From: an uncultured Vibrio sp.
GTDB lineage: Bacteria > Pseudomonadota > Gammaproteobacteria > Enterobacterales > Vibrionaceae
NCBI RefSeq assembly: GCF_947488985.1
Contig: NZ_CANLBV010000007.1
Span: 1-64,000, forward strand
Length of the DNA stretch: 64,000 nt
Direction: 5' to 3'
The translations under genes and the position numbers were made by a program. Of the stretch, positions 25,138-34,737 are shown one piece after another (the first letter of the stretch is position 1; each line of letters begins with the position of its first letter). The notes under the pieces are model-generated. The model saw nothing but the letters and a program-made list of their open reading frames with translations. It did no database searches and was not told the DNA's origin.

Positions 25138-25788
25138 GTGAGTTATCAAGATAGCTTAAATCCTGAAAAGGCGCTGATTTGGCGAATAGTCCATCGTGAT
25201 AACATAGAGTGGATTTTAAAAAATGGTCTTTATGCTGGTAATAGCCCAGTGTGCTCAGATAATTGGGTGAACATTGGTAATCCGGAACTGATTTCCAAGC
25301 GTTCTACGCACCCGGTGCCGATCGGGCCTGGAGGGACATTACATGATTACGTCCCTTTTTACTTTACACCTTTTTCTCCAATGCTTAAGAATATCCAAAG
25401 TGGCTGGGGTGGAATAAAAAAGCGAGATAACAGTGAGATTGTAATTCTTGTATCTAGTCTAAAAAACATAGATAAGCAGGGTATACCATTTGTATTTACG
25501 GATAGCCATGCATACTACATGTGGTCAAGCTTTTACGATGACCTGTCGGACTTAGACAAAATAGACTGGGAAATAATCCAGAAAAGAGATTTTAAACGAG
25601 ATGCGGATGATCCTGCTAAGTTTGAACGTTATCAGGCAGAGGCTTTAATCCACAACCATGTTCCAGTTGAAGCCCTTGTTGGAATGGCGTGCTTTTCAGA
25701 TGATGTTAAGCAATACTTAGAGCAATTAGTTCAAAAGTCTGGGCATAGCTTACAAGTTGTAACAAGGCCGGGGTGGTATTTTTCATGA
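25138..25788 (+). CDS. darT: DNA ADP-ribosyltransferase toxin DarT
   Basis: Adds ADP-ribose to thymine in single-stranded DNA and blocks replication; known as an abortive-infection effector against phage. 216 residues align along their full length with DarT of Thermus: [18 protein letters not shown] (Arg55), [41 protein letters not shown] with catalytic Glu168, and the terminal RPGWYF. All key residues are present, so it should be active. GTG start with GGAG 5 nt upstream, directly after the previous stop; its stop overlaps darG as ATGA. Confidence 0.92.
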   Translation: MSYQDSLNPEKALIWRIVHRDNIEWILKNGLYAGNSPVCSDNWVNIGNPELISKRSTHPVPIGPGGTLHDYVPFYFTPFSPMLKNIQSGWGGIKKRDNSEIVILVSSLKNIDKQGIPFVFTDSHAYYMWSSFYDDLSDLDKIDWEIIQKRDFKRDADDPAKFERYQAEALIHNHVPVEALVGMACFSDDVKQYLEQLVQKSGHSLQVVTRPGWYFS

Positions 25789-26852
25789 TTCATTATACAA
25801 CAGGCAACCTTTTAGACGCAGACGTCGACGCATTGGTAAATACAGTAAACACGGTTGGTGTCATGGGCAAAGGCATTGCTCTGATGTTTAAAGAACGTTT
25901 TCCTTTAAACATGAGCCTATACGCTAAAGCATGCAAGGTAAACCAGGTTCAAACTGGGAAGGTTTTTGTTACAGACACGGGTGAGCTAGTTGGCCCTAAG
26001 TGGATTGTAAACTTCCCGACGAAGAAGCACTGGCGCTCTCCATCTAAAATGGAGTGGGTTGTAGATGGACTTGAAGACTTGCGAAATTGGATTGTAAAAA
26101 ATGAAGTGAAGTCTATAGCAATACCACCTTTAGGGGCAGGTAATGGCGGGCTTTGCTGGGATGATGTTAAGCCCAAAATAGAAGAAGCTTTGAGCTCCTT
26201 GTGTGATGTTGATGTTTATGTATATGAACCCACAAAGAAATATCAGAATGTGACTAAGAAAAAAGGTGTTGAAGCTTTGACTCCTGCTCGAGCCATGATT
26301 GCTGAGCTTATACGTCGTTACTGGATTTTAGGTATGGAGTGTAGTCTCTTAGAGATACAAAAGTTAGCTTGGTTACTTTCTAGGGAGCTGGAAAGAGAAG
26401 GTAAAGCAGATCTATTAAAGCTCCGCTTTAAACCTCATAACTACGGGCCTTATGCAAATAATTTAATGCATCTATTGAACGCTCTTGATGGTAGTTATTT
26501 AGGTTCTGATAAGAGAATCCCAGATAGTGATCCTCTTGATGTTATTCATTTTAATGATGATAAAAAAGAACAGTTATCTGCTTACTTGAAATCAGAAGCT
26601 AAAGAATACTTACCTGCTTTAGAAAAAACTACAAAACTTATTGATGGGTTTGAGTCTCCATATGGAATGGAACTTCTAGCTACAGTCGACTGGTTGTTGT
26701 CAAAAGAATTATGCGATGGCACTCTTGAATCAGTTAAGAGTGGTATCAGAAGCTGGGAAGGGGGACCTAAGTGGGCGTCTAGAAAGTTAGCATTGTTCCA
26801 AGATGCCCATTTAGAAATGGTAATTGATAGGTTAGAGAGACTTAATGGTTAG
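25785..26852 (+). CDS. darG: Antitoxin DarG: macrodomain DNA ADP-ribosylglycohydrolase
   Basis: Removes the ADP-ribose that DarT puts on DNA and binds DarT to silence it. Residues 1-155 are the macrodomain ([36 protein letters not shown]); catalytic Lys80 lies in NFPTKKHWR as in Thermus DarG. Residues 165-355 are the DarT-binding C-terminal domain ([41 protein letters not shown]). ATG at 25785 overlaps the darT stop; an in-frame GTG at 25773 is less likely. The stop overlaps the convergent integrase stop by 4 bp. Confidence 0.94.
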   Translation: MIHYTTGNLLDADVDALVNTVNTVGVMGKGIALMFKERFPLNMSLYAKACKVNQVQTGKVFVTDTGELVGPKWIVNFPTKKHWRSPSKMEWVVDGLEDLRNWIVKNEVKSIAIPPLGAGNGGLCWDDVKPKIEEALSSLCDVDVYVYEPTKKYQNVTKKKGVEALTPARAMIAELIRRYWILGMECSLLEIQKLAWLLSRELEREGKADLLKLRFKPHNYGPYANNLMHLLNALDGSYLGSDKRIPDSDPLDVIHFNDDKKEQLSAYLKSEAKEYLPALEKTTKLIDGFESPYGMELLATVDWLLSKELCDGTLESVKSGIRSWEGGPKWASRKLALFQDAHLEMVIDRLERLNG

Positions 26853-28099
26853 GGTGTCTCTAAATTGGCCATAGTAAAATTTGAACTTGTTATAGAGAGG
26901 CTGCCTCGTGCAGCCTCTCTTATATGCCCGCTCCACCAGCACATCATTTCTCGGCGTTGCTCAAGATAATCTGTGCGATTATAAGCTGCTCGCACTTGGT
27001 TGCTGTCTACGTGTGCCAGCGCCGCTTCTATCAAGTCACGATTGAACTCTTTTTCATTTAATGTCGTGCTGGCTAAGGCGCGAAGGCCATGACTAACAAG
27101 CCTGTTGGCAAACCCCATTCGCTTTAGTGCCATGTTTGCAGTTTGGCTATTGCATGGTTTTTTCGGATCTCTATCTGAAGGGAATATGAACTCGCGATGA
27201 CCACTGAGTGGGCGCATAACCTCTAACAGTGCAATCGATTCAGGTGTCAAAGGGATAGCGTGCTCACGATTTTTCTTCATTCGCTCAGCTGGTATGACCC
27301 AAACTTGCTTCTCTAAATCTATCTCTTCCCAACGCGCACCGGACGCTTCACTAGGGCGACTCATAGTGTGAAGCTGCCATTCAATCAAACAGCGTGTTGT
27401 ACGTTTGATGCTAGCATTAGCAATAGCTGTGATCAGTTCAGGGAGTTCTTCGGGCCGAAGTGTTGGCATACTCTCTTTCTTTGGGGATTTGAAAACAGAT
27501 TTGAGGCCCGCAATAGGGTTAGTTTGTATCAACCCACAGTTGACCGCATACACTGTAATTTCGTTTAGTCGCTGAACAACTCTTTTTAGTGTTTCGAGAC
27601 TACCTTTTGCTTCAAGAGGCTTGAGAATATTGATAACGATAGGTGCGGTGATCTTTTCTATAGGTAGCTGGCCAATATGTGGGAATATGTTTCGCTCTAA
27701 AGAGCGCCAGATGTCCAGAGCATGATCGGGCGATACCTCAGATGTCTTTACACTAAACCATTGCTCAGAAACGCTTAGGAGTGTGTTCTCAGCCTGTTGT
27801 TTGTTTAGCGCTGCTTTTTCTTGTCTATCAGCCTTGGGATCAATGCCTTGAGCGACAAGCTCACGATTATATTGTTTGAGCTCTCTTGCCTTGGCTAGGG
27901 AGATATCGGGATATGTTCCCAGCCCTAAGTTGACGCGCTTCTTAGTCACTGGGTGAATATAATTGAAATTCCAAAGCTTGGAACCATGAGCACGGACTCG
28001 GAGTTGAAGGCCTCCCCCGTCCGAAAGAACAAAGTCTTTCTCTTTTGGTTTGGCAGATTTAATTTCTCTATCACTGAGCGGTTTAACTAATTTAGCCAT
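26849..28099 (-). CDS. P4-type tyrosine integrase of the ssrA-site island
   Basis: 416 residues. N-terminal DUF4102 arm-binding domain (about 1-100, [20 protein letters not shown]), SAM-like core-binding domain (about 105-190) and catalytic domain with Arg ([10 protein letters not shown]), His-x-x-Arg (HGLRALAST), His (LAHVDSNQV) and nucleophile Tyr (RAAYNRTDY). It lies beside the 3' end of ssrA and points away from it, as in other ssrA islands, so it probably integrated this region. AGGGA precedes the ATG. Appears intact. Confidence 0.93.
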   Translation of the reverse strand: MAKLVKPLSDREIKSAKPKEKDFVLSDGGGLQLRVRAHGSKLWNFNYIHPVTKKRVNLGLGTYPDISLAKARELKQYNRELVAQGIDPKADRQEKAALNKQQAENTLLSVSEQWFSVKTSEVSPDHALDIWRSLERNIFPHIGQLPIEKITAPIVINILKPLEAKGSLETLKRVVQRLNEITVYAVNCGLIQTNPIAGLKSVFKSPKKESMPTLRPEELPELITAIANASIKRTTRCLIEWQLHTMSRPSEASGARWEEIDLEKQVWVIPAERMKKNREHAIPLTPESIALLEVMRPLSGHREFIFPSDRDPKKPCNSQTANMALKRMGFANRLVSHGLRALASTTLNEKEFNRDLIEAALAHVDSNQVRAAYNRTDYLEQRREMMCWWSGHIREAARGSLSITSSNFTMANLETP

Positions 28100-28122
28100 C
28101 TAGACGTCCCTGGTTGATTTAT

Positions 28123-28169
28123 GTATTCCTGAGTAGAGCATGTATTGCTAGGAATACCATAAGGAATAC
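28123..28169. promoter_or_regulatory. GTATTCC/GGAATAC repeats between int and ssrA
   Basis: GTATTCC at 28123-28129 and GGAATAC at 28151-28157 and 28163-28169: three copies in 47 bp, one inverted. They lie 24-70 bp before the integrase start and about 115 bp from the ssrA 3' end. Candidate arm-type integrase sites or an operator for int (AlpA/Xis type). Not shown experimentally. Confidence 0.45.
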
Positions 28170-28246
28170 AACAGGTCAAAGATTGGGCTGGACGTTATAG
28201 GATGTTGATGTACGTTAAGTTATTGATTTTGCGTTGTTGTAGGCAC

Positions 28247-28274
28247 AAAAAAAGACGCCCTAGGACGTCTTTAA
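28247..28274 (-). terminator. Terminator after ssrA
   Basis: On the minus strand AAAGACG-TCCTAGGG-CGTCTTT then more T. It follows the tmRNA 3' end by 10 bp. If the insertion is at the CCA end, this terminator belongs to the island. Confidence 0.85.
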
Positions 28275-28283
28275 ATGTTGATT

Positions 28284-28650
28284 TGGTGGAGCTGGCGGGA
28301 GTTGAACCCGCGTCCAAAAATCATTCATCATTGGTACTACATGCTTAGTCGATCTTTAATTTCACCAGTAACCTGCGAACCGACACGCTAGTTAAAGGCT
28401 AACCTGAATTATAATTCGCGCTTTTCCTCTCAGGTGGGAGAAGCCACGCTAGCTAGTTTGGGTTTGATCTCTTGTTGGTCCCCGTCTTACGAGCGGAAGC
28501 TAGGGCAAGAGAGCTCTGAGCAGGTTATTAAGCTGCTAGTGCGTAGTTTTCGTCGTTTGCGACTATTTTTTTGCGGCTTTTAACGTGGCCAACCGCCCCA
28601 CGGCATGCACCTCAGACTTCAAAATTCCTGTCGAATCCTAAATCAGCCCC
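28284..28650 (-). ncRNA. ssrA: tmRNA
   Basis: Rescues stalled ribosomes by trans-translation and tags the unfinished protein. The 5' end GGGGCTGATTTAGGATTCGA (28650 downward) and the 3' end TCCCGCCAGCTCCACCA pair as the tRNA-like domain; GTTCAAC is the T-loop. The tag reading frame starts at 28560 (resume codon GCA) and encodes ANDENYALAA followed by two stops, the Vibrio-type tag. Length 367 nt. Its 3' half is the presumed island attachment site, and it still looks complete. Confidence 0.97.
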
Positions 28651-28716
28651 AAGTGTTAAGTGCATAGTACCAGAAAAGCTTAACCTGTCTAGCACTGTGC
28701 GTTTAAGTGCTTAAAA

Positions 28717-29202
28717 TTAACGCAAATTACTCTTCATAATTCGTGCTTTATCTCTCGCCCAATCTTTTTCTTTCATATCTGTACGTTTATCGTGCAGCTT
28801 TTTACCTTTCGCTACGCCAACTTTAATCTTCGCCCAAGAGCGAGACCAGTAAAGTGCGGTTGCGACAAGTGTCATGCCTTCACGGTTAATACGACCGATA
28901 AGATTGTCGAGTTCTTTTCTCGACATAAGGAGTTTACGGATACGTGTAGGGTTCGCCACGATATGAGTACTCGCCTGAGTTAGCGGAGTGATCGTCATAC
29001 CACTGATGAATGCTTCGCCATCTCGGATGTAGACGTAGCTTTCTGCGATATTAGTTTTGCCTTCACGTAGGGATTTTACTTCCCAGCCTTGTAGCTCAAG
29101 CCCCGCTTCTATCTCATCATCGATGAAATATTCGTGGCGAGCTTTCTTATTAAGCGCAATGGTATTACTACCGGCTTTTGATTTTGATTTATTCTTTGCC
29201 AT
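28717..29202 (-). CDS. smpB: SsrA-binding protein SmpB
   Basis: Binds the tRNA-like part of tmRNA and brings it to the ribosome. 161 residues with the family segments [31 protein letters not shown] and the basic C-terminal tail [11 protein letters not shown] that reads the empty mRNA channel. I start at the ATG at 29202 (MAKNKSKSK), although the frame is open to 29271. It lies next to ssrA, its functional partner, and diverges from ratA. Confidence 0.96.
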   Translation of the reverse strand: MAKNKSKSKAGSNTIALNKKARHEYFIDDEIEAGLELQGWEVKSLREGKTNIAESYVYIRDGEAFISGMTITPLTQASTHIVANPTRIRKLLMSRKELDNLIGRINREGMTLVATALYWSRSWAKIKVGVAKGKKLHDKRTDMKEKDWARDKARIMKSNLR

Positions 29203-29321
29203 AATGGCCTCATTATACGGAATGCACCCTATTTGGGGAATCCTTTTTATTTGCGCTCTGGCCCAATACAATTAAAATTGCAGTTTGTGTTAATGTAACG
29301 CTGTCTTTAACAGGAGTCTAT

Positions 29322-29750
29322 ATGCCAAAGGTTACTCGTTCAGCATTAGTGTCTTTTAGTGCCGACCAGATGTTCAGCTTGGTCAATGATGTTGCTCGTT
29401 ATCCTGAGTTTTTGCCAGGGTGTTCTGGTTCTCGTGTGATCGAATCTTCAGATTCTGCTATGGTGGCGTCGGTTGATGTTTCTAAAGCGGGCATCAGTAA
29501 AACATTTACCACATCCAACCGAATGTCTGATGGTGCCGAGATCTTGATGGAACTGGTAGATGGCCCGTTTAAGAAGCTACAAGGTGGTTGGTATTTTACT
29601 CCACTCGACGAGCAAGCTTGTAAGGTTGAACTTAAGCTTGAATTTGAATTTTCTAGTCGAATGATTGAAATAGCATTTGGGAAAATCTTCAATGAGCTGA
29701 CGAGCAATATGGTCAGCGCTTTTACTCAACGAGCAAAACAGGTTTACTAA
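29322..29750 (+). CDS. ratA: START-domain protein RatA (PasT)
   Basis: 142-residue single START/coenzyme-Q-binding domain (SRPBCC fold), with YPEFLPGC and the GPFKKLQGGWYF segment typical of RatA/PasT. E. coli RatA was reported to block 70S assembly; a role in ubiquinone chemistry is also proposed. CAGGAG precedes the ATG. It forms a two-gene operon with ratB, 3 bp apart, opposite to smpB as in many gammaproteobacteria. Confidence 0.93.
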   Translation: MPKVTRSALVSFSADQMFSLVNDVARYPEFLPGCSGSRVIESSDSAMVASVDVSKAGISKTFTTSNRMSDGAEILMELVDGPFKKLQGGWYFTPLDEQACKVELKLEFEFSSRMIEIAFGKIFNELTSNMVSAFTQRAKQVY

Positions 29751-29753
29751 GCC

Positions 29754-30062
29754 ATGACGATTGAATCAGATATGATCCACGTAGAAGTGGTATTTGCACT
29801 GCCGCACGAGCAGCGTGTGTTTACCTTGGTTGTTAATAAGAATACCAGTGTTGAAGATATCATTGCTCAGTCAGGTGTGCTGGAGTTGTACCCAGAGATC
29901 GACTTGACGAAAAACAAGGTTGGTGTGTTTAGTCGCAATGTTAAGTTAGATGCAACGGTTCGCGATAAAGACCGCATTGAGATTTATCGAGCGTTGCTAG
30001 CGGACCCAAAAGAGATTCGTCGTAAGCGTGCTGAGCAAGCGAAAGCGGCCGCTAAGCAGTAA
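29754..30062 (+). CDS. ratB: RnfH/RatB family protein
   Basis: 102 residues with a ubiquitin-like fold (UPF0125): [36 protein letters not shown] and the late RVEIYR-type strand ([20 protein letters not shown]). Function not settled; it is paired with RatA in many genomes. The in-frame Met8 could also be a start. A terminator follows. Confidence 0.9.
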   Translation: MTIESDMIHVEVVFALPHEQRVFTLVVNKNTSVEDIIAQSGVLELYPEIDLTKNKVGVFSRNVKLDATVRDKDRIEIYRALLADPKEIRRKRAEQAKAAAKQ

Positions 30063-30088
30063 TTAACATCGCATAAGTTTAAATCATT

Positions 30089-30114
30089 GAGAGCTCGCAT
30101 CGGCGGGCTTTTTG
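30089..30114 (+). terminator. Terminator of ratA-ratB
   Basis: AGCTCGC-ATCG-GCGGGCT followed by TTTTT, 27 bp after the ratB stop. Confidence 0.75.
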
Positions 30115-30204
30115 CGTTGGTGGTTGAGAAGAAACGAGTTTAGAGAGCTAAATCGACTAAAGAGTATTCAGCTAGAGAGTATAGGCATACTTGCTCGCCG
30201 AACT

Positions 30205-30234
30205 TAAAAAAACCTGCTCGTGTAAGCAGGCTTT
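30205..30234 (-). terminator. Terminator of bamE
   Basis: On the minus strand CCTGCT-TACACG-AGCAGG followed by seven T, 30 bp after the bamE stop. Confidence 0.85.
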
Positions 30235-30263
30235 GTAATGTTTATATAGCGAGCAGATGAAAG

Positions 30264-30623
30264 CTAGCGAAGGCTTTCGAAGAACTCATCACTGGCTTCA
30301 AAATCACCATTGATAGTTACTAAAGTTCCTGTCGCATCAAAATTAACAACGAGGTTCTTCTGAACAGGGTCTCCGTGACCTTTCGTTTGGTGGTAAATGT
30401 AATACCACGTATCTGGGTAGCCGTTTTCGATCAGCATTGGTGAGCCCATAACGTAACGAACTTGTGTTTTTGTCATGCCAAACTTGAGCTGGTCGACCGC
30501 TTCTTGCTCAACATAGTTACCCTGATTGATGTCAATTCGATAAACCAACTTCTCTAATAGAGAGCAACCGGTCAACATTGTTAGTGCAAGTGGAACTGCA
30601 ACTAACCACTTTTTAATTCGCAT
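30264..30623 (-). CDS. bamE: Outer membrane assembly lipoprotein BamE
   Basis: Lipoprotein of the BAM complex that inserts beta-barrel proteins in the outer membrane. Signal peptide to the lipobox LTGC (Cys20), then [37 protein letters not shown] and DTWYYIYH, all standard for SmpA/OmlA. 119 residues from the ATG at 30623; the frame is open to 30740 but the signal peptide fixes the start. Back-to-back with recN, as usual. Confidence 0.95.
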   Translation of the reverse strand: MRIKKWLVAVPLALTMLTGCSLLEKLVYRIDINQGNYVEQEAVDQLKFGMTKTQVRYVMGSPMLIENGYPDTWYYIYHQTKGHGDPVQKNLVVNFDATGTLVTINGDFEASDEFFESLR

Positions 30624-30790
30624 AGTTTGAGATCTTTGTTCGCTAAAATACTGTCTGATAATAAACAAGCTCCAGCAAGAAGTAAAAAGCTCCTTGCGCT
30701 TTGAGCTTGTTATGACTGGCAATTTTGAGTTTAGTTGCAAAATTACAAAGAATTTTCGATAAATTATCAGAAGGTTGCTGAATATTTAGC

Positions 30791-32455
30791 CTAAGCAGCG
30801 ACTAATAGTTCTTTTGCATTGGCTAGAGTCGAGTCGGTAATCTGGCTGCCACCAAGCAGACGAGCAAGCTCTGAAATACGTTGCTGCTCATCCAGAGTGT
30901 GCATTTGTGTTTCTGTCTTACCTGATTTAGTGCTTTTAGCGACGAATAACTGCTGATGTCCATAGCCTGCTACTTGAGGCAAGTGAGTCACACACATCAC
31001 TTGCGTTGATTCACCTAAGGTACGCAGCATTTTTCCGACAACCGCGGCGGTTGGCCCACTGATCCCCACATCGACTTCATCGAAAATTAGGCTTGGTGTA
31101 TCCACCTTTTGTGCAGTGATCACCTGAATCGCTAATGAGATACGTGATAACTCACCACCAGAAGCGACTTTAGCAATGGGCTGCATTGGTTGGCCGGGGT
31201 TGGTTGAAACAATAAAGGTCACATTATCCATCCCCAGTGGAGAAGGGTGAGTATTGGTGTGGTTTACTTCAATCGCAAACTGAGCTTTCTCCATGCTCAG
31301 TTCGTGCATACTTTGCGTGATCAGCTTATTGAGCTCTTTTGCATAGCGACTTCGAGATTTATGCAGTTTTTCGGATTTAGCGACGAATGATTGGTATTGG
31401 TTTTCTACCTCGTTAGCTAATTCATCCAGCCTTTCATCAGAGCAGTCCAGCGCTTCGACTTGGAGCAGTAGCTCTTGATGGTGTTGATACAGCTCTTCTG
31501 GCAATACATGGTGCTTACGAGACATCGACATTACTTTTGAGAAACGCTCCTCAACATAAGCCATACGAGCCGGATCAACATCAATGTTGTCTAGGTATGC
31601 TCTTAATTCGTTGTTGGTTTCTTCTATTTGAATAATGGCTTCAGACAGTAAGTTCGGCAGTTCCGTTAATTTTTCATCGAGTTCAGCTAGCTGAATTAGG
31701 GAGTTATTGGCTGTTTGCAGGATACCAAGCGCATTAACCTCGTCACCCTCATAAATAAGTTCGATAGCTTGTTGGCAGGTTGAGGCCAGCTCTCCGCTAT
31801 TGGACAGGCGCTTATGCTCTTGTTCGAGTTCTTCATATTCTTCCTCTCCAATAGATAGCTCATTTAACTCTTTGATTTGGTACTCAAGGAGCTGTTTTTG
31901 AGCTTGGTTTTGTTGGCTATTTTCACGCAACTCTTTCAAGTGGTTATCCGCTTGTCGCCATGCTTGGTAAGCATTACGTGTCACCTTTAATAGGTTTAAA
32001 TGACCGGCGTATTGATCAAGCATCGCAATTTGATGGTCGCTTTTCATTAATTGATGATGCGCATGTTGCCCATGAATGTTGATCAACAGCTGTCCAAGCG
32101 ATTTCAATTGCGAAAGAGGGACAGGACTACCGTTGATAAATGCACGAGACCGTCCCTCTTTAGAGATAGTTCTGCGCAGGATACATTCACTGCCATCCAG
32201 TAATTCGTTGTCTTCTAACCAGCGAGTGGCATGCAGATTGTTCTCAAGTAAAAAAGCAGCACTGACTTCGGTTTTTTCTTCGCCTTGTCTTACCATTCCT
32301 GCATCGGATCTTCCCCCAAGACATAAGCCTAAAGCATCGATTGCGATAGATTTACCGGCACCGGTTTCTCCGGTGATTGTTGTCATGCCTTTAGAAAGTT
32401 CTAGCTGTAAAGACTTAACAATAGCGAAATTATTAACACTTAAATGAGCCAGCAT
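30791..32455 (-). CDS. recN: DNA repair ATPase RecN
   Basis: SMC-like protein that helps join broken DNA ends. Walker A GETGAGKS at 29-36, a long coiled coil either side of a short hinge (about 150-360), and the C-terminal signature [13 protein letters not shown] with Walker [13 protein letters not shown]. 554 residues, complete. Two LexA boxes lie 27-68 bp upstream, so it belongs to the SOS regulon. It is transcribed toward bamE. Confidence 0.96.
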   Translation of the reverse strand: MLAHLSVNNFAIVKSLQLELSKGMTTITGETGAGKSIAIDALGLCLGGRSDAGMVRQGEEKTEVSAAFLLENNLHATRWLEDNELLDGSECILRRTISKEGRSRAFINGSPVPLSQLKSLGQLLINIHGQHAHHQLMKSDHQIAMLDQYAGHLNLLKVTRNAYQAWRQADNHLKELRENSQQNQAQKQLLEYQIKELNELSIGEEEYEELEQEHKRLSNSGELASTCQQAIELIYEGDEVNALGILQTANNSLIQLAELDEKLTELPNLLSEAIIQIEETNNELRAYLDNIDVDPARMAYVEERFSKVMSMSRKHHVLPEELYQHHQELLLQVEALDCSDERLDELANEVENQYQSFVAKSEKLHKSRSRYAKELNKLITQSMHELSMEKAQFAIEVNHTNTHPSPLGMDNVTFIVSTNPGQPMQPIAKVASGGELSRISLAIQVITAQKVDTPSLIFDEVDVGISGPTAAVVGKMLRTLGESTQVMCVTHLPQVAGYGHQQLFVAKSTKSGKTETQMHTLDEQQRISELARLLGGSQITDSTLANAKELLVAA

Positions 32456-32481
32456 TTTTAGTTACCTGTATAATTGAACAA

Positions 32482-32523
32482 TACTGTATATAAGCTCAGT
32501 ATATACTGTTTCTTTATACAGTA
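32482..32523 (-). promoter_or_regulatory. Two LexA (SOS) boxes before recN
   Basis: TACTGT-TTCTTTAT-ACAGTA at 32504-32523 is a perfect CTGT-N8-ACAG site, and TACTGT-ATATAAGC-TCAGTA at 32482-32501 differs at one conserved base. They are 2 bp apart, 27-68 bp before the ATG, so LexA can bind both and repress recN tightly. E. coli recN also has multiple boxes. Confidence 0.92.
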
Positions 32524-32608
32524 AAGGTGGCGAGTGAAAATTTTTTGCGACAGCTCTCAGATTTGAGTTTGTTGTAGATCACTGAAACCACTATAGATTT
32601 CCAACTAA

Positions 32609-32768
32609 GTCGTTCCTCCTTCTTGGGAATGACGGTTTAGTATGTGCTTGGAGCGAGTCATCGTCATTCCGTTAAATGAAGAAGGAGCGAGGATAGAGAA
32701 TCTGTTTTGTGTTTTGTGTTCGTTGTCGTCATTCCCTACAGCGACGAGGGAACGTGATAGAGAATCTC
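32609..32768. repeat. Degenerate intergenic repeats between recN and nadK
   Basis: Two units share TCGTCATTCC, a variable middle and GATAGAGAATCT (32660-32702 and 32726-32767). The first also pairs with TCCTCCTTCTTGGGAATGACG (32614-32634) as a long imperfect hairpin. This looks like a short intergenic repeat family of vibrios. No gene is seen in the 32456-32827 gap. Confidence 0.5.
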
Positions 32769-32775
32769 TCAGGCA

Positions 32776-32807
32776 ATAAAAAAGGCTGACGAATGTCGTC
32801 AGCCTTT
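32776..32807 (-). terminator. Terminator of nadK
   Basis: On the minus strand GGCTGACG-ACATT-CGTCAGCC followed by TTTTTTATTG. Confidence 0.88.
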
Positions 32808-32827
32808 CAAAATCATTCGCTTTTCTC

Positions 32828-33712
32828 TTAGAACAGTTTACTCGACCAACCTAACTTGTTACGTAGAACATGATAATAGTTGTAGTCTTTAGGGTGGATA
32901 AGTTTTAACACATTCGGACTCTGGTAGATGTGGATCTCATCGCCAGGGGAAACCGGCAGTGAGATTTGTCCATCGCAACTGACTTCCTGAGTTCCTTGAT
33001 TATCAGGCGATACGATAAGCTTGATATGACGCTTACCATCTACGACTAATGGTCGACTAGAAAGGGTGTGTGGAAACATCGGCACTAATGAGATCGCATT
33101 GAGGCTTGATGATAAGATAGGGCCTCCACCAGAAAGTGAATAGGCGGTTGAGCCTGTTGGCGTCGATACGATCAAGCCATCAGAGCGCTGAGAGAAGGCA
33201 AAGCTATCATCGATATAGACTTCGAACTCGATCATGTGTGCGACTTGACCAGGGTGAAGGACCGCTTCATTGAGTGCGGCGTTGTGACTTTTTACTTGGC
33301 CGTGGCGATGGATTTCAGTTTCAAGTAAGAAGCGCTCTTCTTCAATGAACTCACCTTTCAGAACATCAGTAAGAGTGCTCTGAAAGTTCTCTGGGTTGAG
33401 ATCGGCGAGGAAGCCAAGATTACCTCGGTTTACTCCAATCACTGAAATATCAAAACGTGACAAGATTCGAGCAGCACCGAGCATGTTTCCGTCACCACCG
33501 ACGACAATGGCGAGATCGGCCCGTTTACCTAGTTCAATTAGGCTGGAAAAATGGTGTTTTGGGATATCGTCTAAAATACTGGCGAGTCTATCATCAACAA
33601 ACACTTGGTAGCCTTCAGCACTTAACCATTGATAGAGCTCTCTATGCGTCTGAATTGCTTGCTGATCTCGTGGTTTTCCAATAATGGCGATGACTTCAAA
33701 TGTCTTTTTCAT
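32828..33712 (-). CDS. nadK: NAD kinase
   Basis: Phosphorylates NAD to NADP in the cytoplasm. The family motifs are clear: GGDGN (72-76, catalytic Asp74), NRGNLGFL, and [15 protein letters not shown], plus the C-terminal beta-rich domain. 294 residues matches the E. coli enzyme. It is divergent from grpE, as in most gammaproteobacteria. Confidence 0.96.
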   Translation of the reverse strand: MKKTFEVIAIIGKPRDQQAIQTHRELYQWLSAEGYQVFVDDRLASILDDIPKHHFSSLIELGKRADLAIVVGGDGNMLGAARILSRFDISVIGVNRGNLGFLADLNPENFQSTLTDVLKGEFIEEERFLLETEIHRHGQVKSHNAALNEAVLHPGQVAHMIEFEVYIDDSFAFSQRSDGLIVSTPTGSTAYSLSGGGPILSSSLNAISLVPMFPHTLSSRPLVVDGKRHIKLIVSPDNQGTQEVSCDGQISLPVSPGDEIHIYQSPNVLKLIHPKDYNYYHVLRNKLGWSSKLF

Positions 33713-33733
33713 AACGTTTCCAAACGAATTAGG

Positions 33734-33760
33734 CTTGAATCAAATTTCTTCATCCCCATA
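33734..33760 (+). promoter_or_regulatory. Sigma-32 heat-shock promoter of grpE
   Basis: CTTGAA (33734-33739), 14 bases, then CCCCATA (33754-33760): an almost ideal RpoH promoter about 95 bp before the grpE ATG. Explains heat induction of grpE. Confidence 0.88.
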
Positions 33761-33855
33761 ATAAAGGCAAGTTGAACGTCTATGCGAGTGTTTTATATCA
33801 ATTTAAGGTGTAAACACGCCAGTCACTTGCATTGAAAACGAATTCTGGAGATATC

Positions 33856-34437
33856 ATGAGCAACGAAGAAAATAAAGTAACCGAAGAAGAGCTAGATCAG
33901 ATCATTGCTGAAGCTGAAAAAGTGGAAGCTGCAGAGCTGAGTGAAGACGCTGCTGATGAGCAGGAATCAAAGATTGCTCAACTAGAAGCGGCCTTGCTTT
34001 CTAGTGAGTCTAAAGTGAAAGAGCAGCAAGATTCTGTTCTTCGCGCAAAGGCTGAAGTTGAAAACATGCGTCGCCGTAGCGAGCAAGAAATTGATAAAGC
34101 GCGTAAATTCGCTTTGAACAAGTTTGCTGAAGGTCTACTTCCTGTCATCGACAATCTAGAGCGTGCAATGCAAGCTGCAGACGCTGAAAATGAAGTGGTT
34201 AAGCCATTATTTGAAGGTGTTGAGCTAACGCATAAAACATTTGTCGACACGGTTGCTAAGTTTGGTCTTAAAGAGATCAACCCAGAAGGTGAAGCCTTCA
34301 ACCCTGAATTCCACCAAGCGATGTCTATCCAAGAAAGCCCTGATCACGAATCAAACACTGTGATGTTCGTAATGCAAAAAGGCTATGAGCTGAATGGCCG
34401 TGTTATTCGCCCAGCGATGGTGATGGTCTCTAAATAA
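33856..34437 (+). CDS. grpE: Nucleotide exchange factor GrpE
   Basis: Releases ADP from DnaK. Acidic N-terminus, long helix (about 40-90) for the dimer, then the beta-domain [20 protein letters not shown] and the closing [18 protein letters not shown]. 193 residues from the ATG at 33856, which has GGAG 7 nt upstream; the frame is open from 33832. Served by the sigma-32 promoter upstream; works with dnaK and dnaJ 2-5 kb away. Confidence 0.95.
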   Translation: MSNEENKVTEEELDQIIAEAEKVEAAELSEDAADEQESKIAQLEAALLSSESKVKEQQDSVLRAKAEVENMRRRSEQEIDKARKFALNKFAEGLLPVIDNLERAMQAADAENEVVKPLFEGVELTHKTFVDTVAKFGLKEINPEGEAFNPEFHQAMSIQESPDHESNTVMFVMQKGYELNGRVIRPAMVMVSK

Positions 34438-34461
34438 TCACCACTACAAATAAGTAAAAAT

Positions 34462-34491
34462 AGAGAGGAGCCCTGTGCTCCTCTTTTTTTT
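34462..34491 (+). terminator. Terminator of grpE
   Basis: AGAGGAGC-CCTGT-GCTCCTCT followed by eight T. The remaining gap to 34737 is very AT-rich and shows no gene. Confidence 0.9.
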
Positions 34492-34737
34492 ACAAATTTT
34501 AAACCTTTCTATTGCTGACTTATCAATAATATTACACTGTCTTGTTTTTTATTAATTGGTTTTATATTTTAATTGTACAATTTTTTTTGGTTTATTATTC
34601 TTTATCTGAGTTTCTTGTGAATAGTTGGTAGTTCTTTTCTTTGGCGTCATGATGTGTAATATGACTGAATACTTGGCAGGTAGCCGAGTTTATAACTAAT
34701 AATTAACACAGATGCATATAATAATCATTGGAGTTGA

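Larger units (their letters stand above)
1..28283. mobile_element. Genomic island in the ssrA site (left end outside window)
   Basis: All accessory genes lie left of the tmRNA gene. A P4-type integrase lies beside the tmRNA 3' end, and everything right of it is conserved core. That is the expected layout of an island inserted at the 3' end of ssrA, as known for VPI-1 of V. cholerae and CP4-57 of E. coli. I found no second copy of the ssrA 3' end in the window, so the far attachment site must lie upstream of base 1 or be degraded. The region also holds a second, shorter recombinase, an IS end and a group II intron, so it is probably composite. Confidence 0.65.

Noticed and set aside
24553..26852. 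DarTG as an unrelated neighbour of the RM genes
   Set aside because: Considered, but 2-nt and 0-nt gaps and a 4-bp overlap from hsdR through darG, with no terminator, favour a single operon.
1..28283. Prophage
   Set aside because: No capsid, terminase, portal, tail or lysis genes are visible; only recombinases and AlpA-type regulators.
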